Shown here: one piece after another, positions 12,567 through 19,992 of the stretch
Position numbering within the stretch: the first letter of the stretch is position 1
Layout: every line of letters starts with the position of its first letter
Assembly (NCBI GenBank): GCA_001820255.1
Contig: MHPA01000027.1
Coordinates: forward strand, 7,134 to 27,129
DNA length: 19,996 nt
Direction: 5' to 3'
Source of the DNA: Candidatus Staskawiczbacteria bacterium RIFCSPLOWO2_01_FULL_38_12b
GTDB lineage: Bacteria; Patescibacteriota; Minisyncoccia; Minisyncoccales; Staskawiczbacteraceae
The notes under the pieces: generated by a model
Databases searched by the model: none
Seen by the model: only the letters and a program-made list of their open reading frames with translations
What the model was told of the DNA's origin: nothing
Made by a program: the position numbers and the translations under genes

Positions 12567-13832
12567 TTAAGTCAACAAAGTTTTTTTTCTTAACTTTTTA
12601 TGGTAGGTAATGGCAAACCTGTGAGCTTCGTCATCAAGATGCACGATTAAATTATATATTTCTCGGGGAAGACTTTTTAATGGAATATGTTGTTTTTGAC
12701 CTTCAATGAGAATCTCCCGTTTTCCCTTGGCAATGGAAATGATTTTTATTTTTTTTAATTCAGGGTCATTTTTTGCCTTGCCCTGAGCTTGTCGAAGGGT
12801 TTTTATCCCAATATTTAATTGGGCAATCCCGCCATCAATTAACATAACCTGCGGATATCCCCATTCTGGATGCGCCAGTCTTCGCACCAATACTTCGCTT
12901 AGCATGGCAATGTCATTGGGTTTGTTTTCCATTTTGATTCGAAACTTTTTATACTGGTTTTTGTCGGGTTTTCCGTTTAAAAAAACCACCATAGAAGCTA
13001 CCGCCAACGTGCCCTGGATATTGGAAATATCATAACATTCTATTTTGGAAATCGGATTTTTAGTTTGCAATATTTCTTGTAATATTCTTTGCGTTGTTTC
13101 CCAATTATCATATTGATGTTTTTTATTTTCAATTACATTGGCATGGCTCATAACTTGCTCTAGCGCCGATATTTTATCCCGGATCTGCATCGCTTCTTCA
13201 AATTTATTTTGCCCGGATACATCCGCCATTTCTTTCTTTAATGCATATAAAACGGTTTTTCTTTTCCCCTGTAAAATTAATGTTAGTTTTTTTATATTTT
13301 TTTTGTATTCTTGCAAATCGGGATTGGGTCCCGGACAAAGTTCCAAATGACACCACGTGCAATTATTTTTCGGATGTTTGGTTGTGGTATAAAAAGGGAA
13401 TATTTTACGTAAAAATTTCAAGGTTTTTTTCAGAGCATTTCCTTCGGTAAACGGGCCGATGTATTGGGTTTTTGTATCTTTCTTTTGGTGGGTGACAAAA
13501 GCAATGGGGCGCTCGCCTTGGGTAATTGCCACATAGAAATAATTTTTGTCGTCGCGCCAGACGGAATTAAATTTTGGCTGGTGTTTTTTAATTAAACTGG
13601 CTTCTAAAATCAATGCTTCTATTTCTGATCTGGTTTCTATAAAACCGATTTTTGACACTTTTTTTATATACAAATCATCTTTATAGGTTGGCTGGAAAAA
13701 GTGGTTTTTCACCCGATCTTTTATATTAATGGCTTTGCCGATGTAAATCGGTTCTTTATTGTCCCAAAACAAATATACTCCGGCCGTTTTGGGGAGGTTT
13801 TCAATGATGTTTTTAAGTTTACTATTTAGCAT
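12567..13832 (-). CDS. uvrC: UvrC-like excinuclease subunit, C-terminally short
   Basis: UvrC makes the dual incisions in nucleotide excision repair. This 421-aa protein has the GIY-YIG domain (about 14-90: AGVYLFWDNKEPIYIGKA, DRVKNHF, EALILEASLIKKHQPKFN). A Cys cluster (CTWCHLELCPGP) follows, then a UVR-type UvrB-contact helix pair (ALKKEMADVSGQNKFEEAMQIRDKI). The RNase H-like domain has IECYDISNIQGTLAVASMVVF, VMLIDGGIAQL and the final HRFAITYHKKLRKK. It ends there, so the C-terminal helix-hairpin-helix pair of ordinary UvrC (about 600 aa) is absent. TLRQAQGKA is encoded by an inserted dispersed element. The promoter looks leaderless. Confidence 0.92.
   Translation of the reverse strand: MLNSKLKNIIENLPKTAGVYLFWDNKEPIYIGKAINIKDRVKNHFFQPTYKDDLYIKKVSKIGFIETRSEIEALILEASLIKKHQPKFNSVWRDDKNYFYVAITQGERPIAFVTHQKKDTKTQYIGPFTEGNALKKTLKFLRKIFPFYTTTKHPKNNCTWCHLELCPGPNPDLQEYKKNIKKLTLILQGKRKTVLYALKKEMADVSGQNKFEEAMQIRDKISALEQVMSHANVIENKKHQYDNWETTQRILQEILQTKNPISKIECYDISNIQGTLAVASMVVFLNGKPDKNQYKKFRIKMENKPNDIAMLSEVLVRRLAHPEWGYPQVMLIDGGIAQLNIGIKTLRQAQGKAKNDPELKKIKIISIAKGKREILIEGQKQHIPLKSLPREIYNLIVHLDDEAHRFAITYHKKLRKKTLLT
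12776..12799 (-). repeat. Dispersed palindromic-type element inside uvrC
   Basis: On the minus strand this reads CCCTTCGACAAGCTCAGGGC plus AAGG, translated as TLRQAQGK. The same core occurs in ssb but in a different reading frame (PFDSALGR there), as expected of an inserted DNA element rather than a shared protein motif. It falls in a surface loop region after the LIDGG strand. Confidence 0.7.
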
Positions 13833-13838
13833 GATTTT

Positions 13839-13867
13839 ATTTAACGTTAAATGACGTTTTTATGCAA
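13839..13867 (-). promoter_or_regulatory. uvrC promoter overlapping a 14-bp perfect palindrome
   Basis: On the minus strand the -35 is TTGCAT (13862-13867), the spacer is 17 bp, and the -10 is TTAAAT (13839-13844), six bases from the ATG at 13832. The perfect palindrome ATTTAACGTTAAAT (13839-13852) overlaps the -10 box and could be a repressor operator. Confidence 0.5.
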
Positions 13868-13924
13868 ATGAAAAGCCATCGAGTTCAAGAAATTGAGCAA
13901 TATCTATAAGCACCTGTTATGTAA

Positions 13925-13953
13925 TAAAAAACCGACATTCTGTAAACATCGGT
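13925..13953 (-). terminator. Terminator after the RNase J-like gene
   Basis: ACCGA (13931-13935) pairs with TCGGT (13949-13953), with a T6 run on the minus strand at 13925-13930. It ends the RNase J-like transcript a few bases after its stop. Confidence 0.75.
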
Positions 13954-13959
13954 TGTAAA

Positions 13960-15321
13960 TCAAAGCGTAATTACCAAGCCTTGGCAAGCTGGAATCACAT
14001 CAATACTTCTACTTTTGCAATATGCGACCACCCTACCAAGAGCATCTTCCCTCCCATGGAATGGCATCACCTGTAAATTTGGACTCTTAGCGCTAACCGC
14101 ATCTATCGCACTAACAATTTCGGGCAAATTACCATGTCCAGAACAATGAACTTTGGCTCTCCTTGCAAAAGAGCCCTCAACTTTTGGAAAAGAGGAATCA
14201 ATTACCACTTGAACTTCCATTTCGTGGATTCTCTTGCACATTGAATTGATTTGTCCCATCAAATCTCCTGACCATGCCGGTATACTGCCTGACAGAATAA
14301 CCATGTCACCCGGTTTTAACTTAGTGTCATGGGTTGTCCCGTACGACAACTTTACCAATGCCGAACCTTCCATGCGAGAACGATTGCCTTCTCCTTGCGC
14401 CCAAACGCCAGTTACCAGGTTAAACCTTTCGGTCGTGTTTCCTGATATGTGTCCCCTGAAAGCTTGCAGGCTCTGGAAAAGAGCGGCTCCATGCAACTTA
14501 GGAAAGTAACCTGTTGCATTTTTTACGGCCTGTTCAAGGCCAAAAGCACGGCATAATTGGGTGGAAAAAAGCGCAACGTAAACACTGGCAAAAGAATCTC
14601 TTGCAAAAGTTTCTTGGGCCAAATCCATAATGGTTTTTTGCGCCAAAACTTCAGTGTCTTCCCACGGTTCGTTTCGCATGGCTCCCGTAGAATCAATAAT
14701 AAGAAAGTCAATATTAGAAAGCTGGCTGGGTAATTCCATCTTACGGAAATCCGCTGTGTACAATACATTTTTACTACCCCTATACCAAACACTCGCCGAC
14801 CCTGGAACCGAATGACTAACATCAAGCAATGTTACTTTATCAGTCGAAACTTGATGTTTTACATACCGATAGCTATTAGAAGAAAATGCATCCGTTCTAA
14901 ATCCGGCAACAGAAAGACTCTTTTTCAGTAATTGCCAGGTCATATTAGTGGCAATAATCGTAGGTAATGGAAGTCCCATTCTGACAAATTCTTTCAATGT
15001 TGGCACCAAACCACCAACATGGTCAAAATGGTAATGACTGACGACAATATACTGAGGACGGGCATTAATAATGCACGAAACAATTCTTTGTAACATTAAT
15101 TTTGATTCAGGGGAATTTGCCGGACTTGCTCCACAATCAATGACCATCGTATCATTACCGTCTTTGAGAATTAAACACGAACCTTGCCCTGCGCCAACCA
15201 ATCCAATCACTTCAATTTCTACTCTTAAGGGAATGATCTGCACCTTGCCAGCGCCAGGTTTGGGCGACAACCTAGCCCTTTCCATGAATTTCTTCCAGAG
15301 CTCTAAACGACTACTAGACAC
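13960..15321 (-). CDS. Divergent RNase J-like metallo-beta-lactamase/beta-CASP nuclease
   Basis: This is a 453-aa predicted RNA nuclease. The metallo-beta-lactamase part carries H96-Y-H-F-D-H101, H170 in SHSVPGSAS and D191 in YTADFR. The beta-CASP part has VALFSTQLCRAFGLE, VWAQGEGNRSRMEGSALVKLS and VILSGSIPAWSGDLMGQI, which line up with VATFSSQIERI, GAQGEEMAALPRI and IIFSSSVIPG in the RNase J of this window. SGH396GNLPEI and PFH422GRE complete the site. It lacks the RNase J C-terminal domain and has its own N-terminal 30 residues. The start is GTG at 15319-15321 behind a G8-containing ribosome binding region. It is divergent from the NYN gene and less AT-rich than the housekeeping genes. The substrate is unknown; a DNA nuclease of the same fold cannot be excluded. 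Confidence 0.82.
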   Translation of the reverse strand: MSSSRLELWKKFMERARLSPKPGAGKVQIIPLRVEIEVIGLVGAGQGSCLILKDGNDTMVIDCGASPANSPESKLMLQRIVSCIINARPQYIVVSHYHFDHVGGLVPTLKEFVRMGLPLPTIIATNMTWQLLKKSLSVAGFRTDAFSSNSYRYVKHQVSTDKVTLLDVSHSVPGSASVWYRGSKNVLYTADFRKMELPSQLSNIDFLIIDSTGAMRNEPWEDTEVLAQKTIMDLAQETFARDSFASVYVALFSTQLCRAFGLEQAVKNATGYFPKLHGAALFQSLQAFRGHISGNTTERFNLVTGVWAQGEGNRSRMEGSALVKLSYGTTHDTKLKPGDMVILSGSIPAWSGDLMGQINSMCKRIHEMEVQVVIDSSFPKVEGSFARRAKVHCSGHGNLPEIVSAIDAVSAKSPNLQVMPFHGREDALGRVVAYCKSRSIDVIPACQGLVITL

Positions 15322-15325
15322 AGCT

Positions 15326-15336
15326 ACCCCCCCCTC
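15326..15336 (-). promoter_or_regulatory. G8 homopolymer in the ribosome binding region of the RNase J-like gene
   Basis: On the minus strand GAGG runs directly into a tract of eight G (15327-15334), then TAGCT and the GTG start. Length change of the tract would alter Shine-Dalgarno spacing without touching the reading frame. Confidence 0.6.
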
Positions 15337-15400
15337 AATAAAAGGCAGTATCAGTTACTCTTGCTTGAGCAACTATTTTTCAAAGAGCCGTACTATGTTT

Positions 15401-15429
15401 TAAATATCATATAAACCCAAATATATCAA
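15401..15429 (-). promoter_or_regulatory. Promoter of the RNase J-like gene
   Basis: On the minus strand the -35 is TTGATA (15424-15429), the spacer is 17 bp, and the -10 region is TGA-TATTTA (hexamer 15401-15406). The predicted 5' UTR is about 70 nt and includes a small TTGCT/AGCAA stem near 15362-15373. Confidence 0.5.
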
Positions 15430-15440
15430 ACACGCAACTA

Positions 15441-15469
15441 TTGACAGTAGCATGTGTGTAGTGTATGCT
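15441..15469 (+). promoter_or_regulatory. Promoter of the NYN gene
   Basis: A perfect -35 TTGACA (15441-15446), a 17-bp spacer and TATGCT (15464-15469) are present. Transcription would begin near 15476, downstream of the ATG at 15452, which rules out that start. Its -35 is 11 bp from the -35 of the divergent promoter. Confidence 0.65.
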
Positions 15470-15520
15470 CCAAACAGAACCGGTACTTTGACATCGCCCA
15501 ATTACAAAAAAGGAGCGTGC

Positions 15521-16333
15521 GTGCTAAATGCCATCTACATTGACTACCACCAACTCCACCTGCAATGCGGCAAGGGTGGTATTTCAATGGACGATGCCAT
15601 GACCCAAATCGTTGAAATGGGATTAGAAAAGGGCGAGATTAGCGAAATTCGCTTATTTGTGCCCACCTATCTTAACGACACAAGGCCATGGCACACTATC
15701 AACGAACTTGAAAAAAAGTTCGGAGTGGAAGTGAGCGTCTGCCCGACGCTTACCGAAGAAAGCGAAAGCGGAATCAAGATGAAAGACGCGGTGGATGCCA
15801 AAGTGCTGGTTTGGGTAAAAACCCATCTGCACAAGGGCGTTACGCCAAATCTTGTCATTTTTGTTACCGGCGACGCTGACTTTATCGTCATCGCCCACGA
15901 GGTAAAAAAGAAAGGGAAGAAAGTTGAATTCTGGTCGGTTGATACTTCAAACGTCAACAGTCTCATCAAGAGACAAGAGACGTTTGCGATCATAAAACCA
16001 GCAAGTCAACCCGAAAACCCGTTCACAGAGAGCCTACAAAAAATCATCGACGAAAAACCGGTCGATGAAAAAGATCGCTGGCGATTTGCCAAAATCGCTC
16101 AACTCATCGTGCTGCAGCGCAAAAAACCTGTAGTAAAACGATCGAGCAAAGAAGCGGTCAATCACGTCTCGCTTCTGATCAGTGCCGATCTGGGCATTTC
16201 TTTTGCCGAGGCAAAGGATTTGCTTGGAGCACTTATGACTCTGGAAGTCGCTCGGATTTATCCGGTGATTGACAGAATTGTTAACATTGACGCTTCGTCC
16301 AATCTGTTCGAGTCCATTGCGTTCCATGCGTAG
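15521..16333 (+). CDS. NYN (LabA/PIN-like) domain ribonuclease
   Basis: This is a 270-aa predicted metal-dependent RNase. It starts at GTG 15521, with AAGGAG (15510-15515) 5 nt upstream. The NYN fold spans about residues 1-150. IYIDYHQL carries D8. SESGIKMKDAVDAKVLVWV carries D89/D92. VIFVTGDADFIVIAHEVKKKGKKVEFW carries D118/D120 and the GKKVEFW strand that closes the family domain. These acidic residues are the usual metal ligands of LabA/DUF88 proteins. The C-terminal 110 residues are helical and basic (LIVLQRKKPVVKRSS, ISFAEAKDLLGALMTLEVARIY) and may form a winged-helix or OST-HTH-like RNA-binding module; that is inference. The 511-aa gene follows after 50 bp with its own strong ribosome binding site, implying an operon. 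Confidence 0.82.
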   Translation: MLNAIYIDYHQLHLQCGKGGISMDDAMTQIVEMGLEKGEISEIRLFVPTYLNDTRPWHTINELEKKFGVEVSVCPTLTEESESGIKMKDAVDAKVLVWVKTHLHKGVTPNLVIFVTGDADFIVIAHEVKKKGKKVEFWSVDTSNVNSLIKRQETFAIIKPASQPENPFTESLQKIIDEKPVDEKDRWRFAKIAQLIVLQRKKPVVKRSSKEAVNHVSLLISADLGISFAEAKDLLGALMTLEVARIYPVIDRIVNIDASSNLFESIAFHA

Positions 16334-16383
16334 AGAACGTCTCTATCGCAGAACGCATGTCCTTAACAAGTTAGGAGACTACG

Positions 16384-17919
16384 ATGTCCGACAACGGCAA
16401 AGTTTTGAGAGGCGGGACGGGAACGTCCAACGCTTCGGCTGATTTGATTTCGCCCGAGATAATCGACCGTGCCAAAATTCAGGGCGCCAAACCGCCCCAG
16501 GCCAAGGCTTCGCCTGAAGCCGAAAAAAAGAAGGAGACGATCGTGACTACCGCCGCACCGCCGGCAAATCCGTTGATGGCCAAACTTGCGGAGGCTATGA
16601 AAAGGGCCAGCGAGAAAGCGCAGGAAGTGCGGACGAAGGAAACGCAGTCGGCGGAAATCGCCCGTGCGACCGCAAGCAACGAGGAAATGGTTAGGAGTTT
16701 CCTGACTATGATCCAGCAGGTTCAGGAACTGGTGGTTGTGAAAATTACCTCTGCCGGTAAAACCGAGCAGAGCGCCCGAAAGCAGGTCAGTCAGCTCGGT
16801 GCCTCTGACCAGGTGAAGTTGCTGGCTGATTACGCCAGCGACGACGATGTCCAGGACATCCTGGCGTCGCTCGAAGTCATCAACAGCGAACCCCGTACCC
16901 GCGATGCGCTCTACGGAGCCATCGACTGGTGGTACAGGCCGCTGGTGGAAATCGGCACCATGGAAGCGCTGGACAAATTCTTGTCCGACGCTTTCAAGGC
17001 CGGGGTGGTCAGTCTGGCCTATGGCAAAAAACCCTCGGACCAGGCCGTGACCATCAAAGTCTTCGGCCAAAACGACAAGTACTACCTGCCCAAGCCGGAG
17101 AGGGACGAGGCTGTCGCTGGTTGGACTTTCTGCAAGGAAGCGGAAGAGTGGGCCATCAAAAACTGGGACGCCATGAGCCGGTTGCGCCAACAAGCCACGC
17201 AGGAACTGACGCCTTTCCTCATCTCCAAAAGGGGGTATCAGGGCAACCTGTTCGTCCCGCTCAGCCTCCACGAAGCAGTACTTCTGGAGGTTAAGGTCCA
17301 GGGCGGCTGGACCACCGTCAGGTGTATTGACTCGGTGGGCCTCCAAGGGAAAGACATCCCCGACGGCGGCCAGTACCAATGGGACAACCACCGCAAGACA
17401 GTGGTGGGAAATTCCATGTCCGATGTCTGGCAACGGATTTCCGACACCGTCAATCAGATGGCCCAGGATCAGTATGATGCATCGCAACAACGCCTCAATG
17501 TCAAAGAAGCAAGGACCAAACCTCTGCTCGAAGGAACCACCGTGGGTTCTCATTTCAAAGACCAGGGCTTGACCCGGGTCTTACAGAAGGACCAAACAGC
17601 CGTGGTCGCCATGTGGCGCTTCGACCACTCCTGGAATAACAGGGACGGTTTCCTGGGGTTTAAGGTGCGCTGGCAGGGCGGCATCTTGGTGGAGGCGGTC
17701 GATTACGACCACTTCTTCCCCAAGCAGCTGATCGGCACGGTGATGCCCGTCACCATTGCCAATGAAACGTTGAGAGTGAGGCTCGACTCACTCCCGCGCA
17801 ACACCGACAAGCAGAAGGACGAGTACTCGGCCTGGAAAATGCTGGAGGTGTTCCTCAACGCGCGGTTGACCCAGGAGAACCGCAATGTGGGGACCGGCGA
17901 TCAGGCCGCCAAACTGTAA
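16384..17919 (+). CDS. Hypothetical 511-aa protein, GC-rich
   Basis: No family is recognised. Residues 1-130 are Ala/Lys/Glu-rich and look disordered, with a helical stretch (PLMAKLAEAMKRASEKAQEV). Residues 130-260 look helical (DQVKLLADYASDDDVQDILASLEVI, ALDKFLSDAFKAGVVSLAYG). The C-terminal half alternates beta-like segments (NLFVPLSLHEAVLLEVKV, VVAMWRFDHSWNN, GFKVRWQGGILVEAVDYD). It has no signal peptide or membrane helix and few cysteines. AGGAGA (16371-16376) supports the ATG. The sequence is strikingly GC-rich (35 of 60 bases in the sampled line 16801-16860) in an AT-rich window, and codons favour G/C at third positions, suggesting acquisition. It is second in the NYN operon and ends in a strong double-hairpin terminator. 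Its function with the two neighbouring nucleases is unknown. Confidence 0.75.
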   Translation: MSDNGKVLRGGTGTSNASADLISPEIIDRAKIQGAKPPQAKASPEAEKKKETIVTTAAPPANPLMAKLAEAMKRASEKAQEVRTKETQSAEIARATASNEEMVRSFLTMIQQVQELVVVKITSAGKTEQSARKQVSQLGASDQVKLLADYASDDDVQDILASLEVINSEPRTRDALYGAIDWWYRPLVEIGTMEALDKFLSDAFKAGVVSLAYGKKPSDQAVTIKVFGQNDKYYLPKPERDEAVAGWTFCKEAEEWAIKNWDAMSRLRQQATQELTPFLISKRGYQGNLFVPLSLHEAVLLEVKVQGGWTTVRCIDSVGLQGKDIPDGGQYQWDNHRKTVVGNSMSDVWQRISDTVNQMAQDQYDASQQRLNVKEARTKPLLEGTTVGSHFKDQGLTRVLQKDQTAVVAMWRFDHSWNNRDGFLGFKVRWQGGILVEAVDYDHFFPKQLIGTVMPVTIANETLRVRLDSLPRNTDKQKDEYSAWKMLEVFLNARLTQENRNVGTGDQAAKL

Positions 17920-17922
17920 CAA

Positions 17923-18001
17923 ATTCTGCTACGCAACTGCGTAGCCAGAATAAAGGGCGTTGCAAATGTACGCAAGTACAAATGCAACGCCCATTTTTTT
18001 T
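17923..18001 (+). terminator. Tandem-hairpin terminator of the NYN operon
   Basis: The first hairpin (17923-17952) pairs ATTCTG-CTACGC with GCGTAG-C-CAGAAT. The second pairs GGGCGTTGCA (17955-17964) with TGCAACGCCC (17983-17992), with an inner GTAC/GTAC stem capped by a GCAA tetraloop. A T-run from 17994 follows. Both are much stronger than other terminators here. Confidence 0.9.
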
Positions 18002-18046
18002 ACAAATTTTTTGGCTTTGGCCGTTTTTTTTAGATTATCTACAAAG

Positions 18047-18075
18047 TTGAAAATTATTTTTAAAAATGCTACGAT
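18047..18075 (+). promoter_or_regulatory. ftsH promoter
   Basis: The -35 is TTGAAA (18047-18052), the spacer is 17 bp, and the extended -10 is TGC-TACGAT (hexamer 18070-18075). The predicted start near 18082 gives a 5' UTR of about 30 nt without a clear Shine-Dalgarno sequence. Confidence 0.65.
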
Positions 18076-18111
18076 AAATCCATAAAAATAGTAAAATAAT
18101 AATTTTAAAAA

Positions 18112-19992
18112 ATGAAACTACATCCTTTACTTAAAAATTTTGTCTTTGTCGTACTCATTCTTTTTGTTGTCGGAGGAGTTTTTAGCTTGCTATACTTGCC
18201 TTCGGAAAAACCAAGCCAAATTTCTATTTCACAATTGGTAAATGATATCAATGCCGACAAAGTGAAAAAAATAGACGTTTCAGGGGATACTGTTAAAATA
18301 ACCTACACCGACGACCCTTCAAATCCTTCAGGGCAAGCTAAAACCGCCAATTCCATGAAAGAATCAAACTCGGTTCTGCCGGATTTGCTAACCAATTTAG
18401 GGGTAGACAAAACCAAACTGCAAAAAGTTGAAATAAGTGCTGCGGCGGTGCAAGAAAGCGTTTGGTCATGGCTTTTACCAGCTTTGCTTTATGGTATTTT
18501 ACCATTGGTATTAATTAGTTTTTTCCTCTGGACAATGCTAAAACAGGCCAAAACCGGTGCCGGCCAAGTGTTTGATTTTACCCGCTCGCGCGCCAAAATT
18601 TTCGGAGCCGACCCCAACAATAAAGAAAAAATCACCTTCAAAGACGCCGCCGGATTAAAAGAAGCTAAAGAAGAACTGACTGAAATCGTGGACTTTTTAA
18701 AATTCCCCAAAAAGTATTTAGCTATGGGCGCCAAAATCCCCCGAGGCGTGTTGTTGCTGGGAAGCAGCGGAGTCGGAAAAACACTTTTGGCACGCGCGGT
18801 TGCCGGTGAGGCTAATGTACCATTTTTTTCTATTTCAGGGTCTGAATTTGTGGAAATGTTTGTGGGAGTCGGGTCAGCCCGCGTACGAGATCTGTTTGCC
18901 ACCGCTAAAAAAGCCGCTCCTTCCATTATTTTTATTGACGAATTAGACGCCATCGGACGACATCGCGGAGCCGGTATTGGCGGAGGCCACGATGAACGCG
19001 AACAAACCTTAAATATGATTTTGGTGGAAATGGACGGATTTCAAAAAGAATCCGGAGTCATTGTTATGGCCGCTACCAACCGCGGAGATATTTTAGATCC
19101 CGCACTGTTAAGACCCGGCCGATTCGATAGAAAAATTATTTTAGATCCGCCAGATGTCCACGATCGGGAGGAAATTTTAAAAATCCATTCAAAGGAAAAA
19201 CCGCTAGCTCCGAATATAAATTTTAAGGAAATTTCCGAAAGAACTCCCGGATTTTCCGGAGCGGATTTGGCAAACGTTGCCAATGAAGCGGCTTTGCTGG
19301 CGGCTAGGGAAAATAAAACCGAAGTGTTTCAAACCGATTTCTTGGAAGCCATTGAAAAAGTATTACTGGGTCCTGAAAGAAAAAGCCATTTGTTATCCAA
19401 AAAAGAAAAGGAAATTGCGGCCTACCACGAAGCCGGGCACGCCTTGGTTTCAAGCTCTATCCCGGGTACGGATCCGGTAAGAAAAATATCTATTATTTCC
19501 CGTGGCATGGCGGGCGGATATACTTTGCAAGTCCAATCTGAAGAAAATAAGATGAGGACAAAAACTCAATTTTTGGCAACCATTGCCACGTTAATGGGGG
19601 GCATGGCGGCTGAACGGCTAATGTTTGGGGAAATGACTACGGGAGCCAGTAATGACTTAGAAAAAGCTTCGCATTTGGCCAGAAAAATCGTAAAGGAATG
19701 GGGAATGTCTTCACTGGGACCCATCTCATTTGGCGACAAAGAAGAAATGGTATTTTTAGGAAAAGAAATTTCAGAACAAAGGAATTATTCAGAAGCCGTG
19801 GCCACAAAAATTGACAAAGAAATAGAGGGAATTTTACGAGGCGCCGAGAAAAAAGCGGCCGAGATTGTTGCCAGAAAAAAAGATATGCTGGAAAAAATCG
19901 CCAAAACGTTAATTGAAAAAGAAACGATAGAACGGGAAGAATTTGAAAAGATTATGGGAAACGGAAAAAAGAAAGTAGAAAATAAAAAATAG
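18112..19992 (+). CDS. ftsH: ATP-dependent zinc metalloprotease FtsH
   Basis: FtsH is a membrane-anchored hexameric AAA+ protease that degrades misfolded membrane proteins and regulators. The 626-aa protein is complete. TM1 is at about 8-28, an extracytoplasmic domain follows, and TM2 is at about 118-144. The AAA module has Walker A GSSGVGKT (217-224), pore loop FVGVG, Walker B IIFIDE and the arginine fingers in RPGRFDR. The peptidase has zinc motif HEAGH (439-443) and the third ligand D515 in TTGASNDLEKA. A charged C-terminal coiled coil follows. Walker A normally reads GPPGTGKT in FtsH; here PP is SS and T is V, while the Gly/Lys/Thr essentials remain. The gene has its own promoter. Confidence 0.97.
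   Translation: MKLHPLLKNFVFVVLILFVVGGVFSLLYLPSEKPSQISISQLVNDINADKVKKIDVSGDTVKITYTDDPSNPSGQAKTANSMKESNSVLPDLLTNLGVDKTKLQKVEISAAAVQESVWSWLLPALLYGILPLVLISFFLWTMLKQAKTGAGQVFDFTRSRAKIFGADPNNKEKITFKDAAGLKEAKEELTEIVDFLKFPKKYLAMGAKIPRGVLLLGSSGVGKTLLARAVAGEANVPFFSISGSEFVEMFVGVGSARVRDLFATAKKAAPSIIFIDELDAIGRHRGAGIGGGHDEREQTLNMILVEMDGFQKESGVIVMAATNRGDILDPALLRPGRFDRKIILDPPDVHDREEILKIHSKEKPLAPNINFKEISERTPGFSGADLANVANEAALLAARENKTEVFQTDFLEAIEKVLLGPERKSHLLSKKEKEIAAYHEAGHALVSSSIPGTDPVRKISIISRGMAGGYTLQVQSEENKMRTKTQFLATIATLMGGMAAERLMFGEMTTGASNDLEKASHLARKIVKEWGMSSLGPISFGDKEEMVFLGKEISEQRNYSEAVATKIDKEIEGILRGAEKKAAEIVARKKDMLEKIAKTLIEKETIEREEFEKIMGNGKKKVENKK

Noticed and set aside
15452..15520. N-terminal extension of the NYN protein from ATG 15452
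   Set aside because: It overlaps a perfect -35 and a -10 box, so it would lie upstream of the transcript start; GTG 15521 has AAGGAG at ideal spacing.
16363..17553. A 396-codon open frame on the minus strand opposite the 511-aa gene
   Set aside because: It is a by-product of the high GC of the plus-strand gene; it has no ribosome binding site, a composition typical of antisense translation, and no recognisable domain. The plus-strand frame has AGGAGA and an operon context.
13925..18001. Flanking direct repeats or an integrase marking the nuclease island as a mobile element
   Set aside because: No matching repeats, tRNA attachment site or recombinase gene were visible at either edge.
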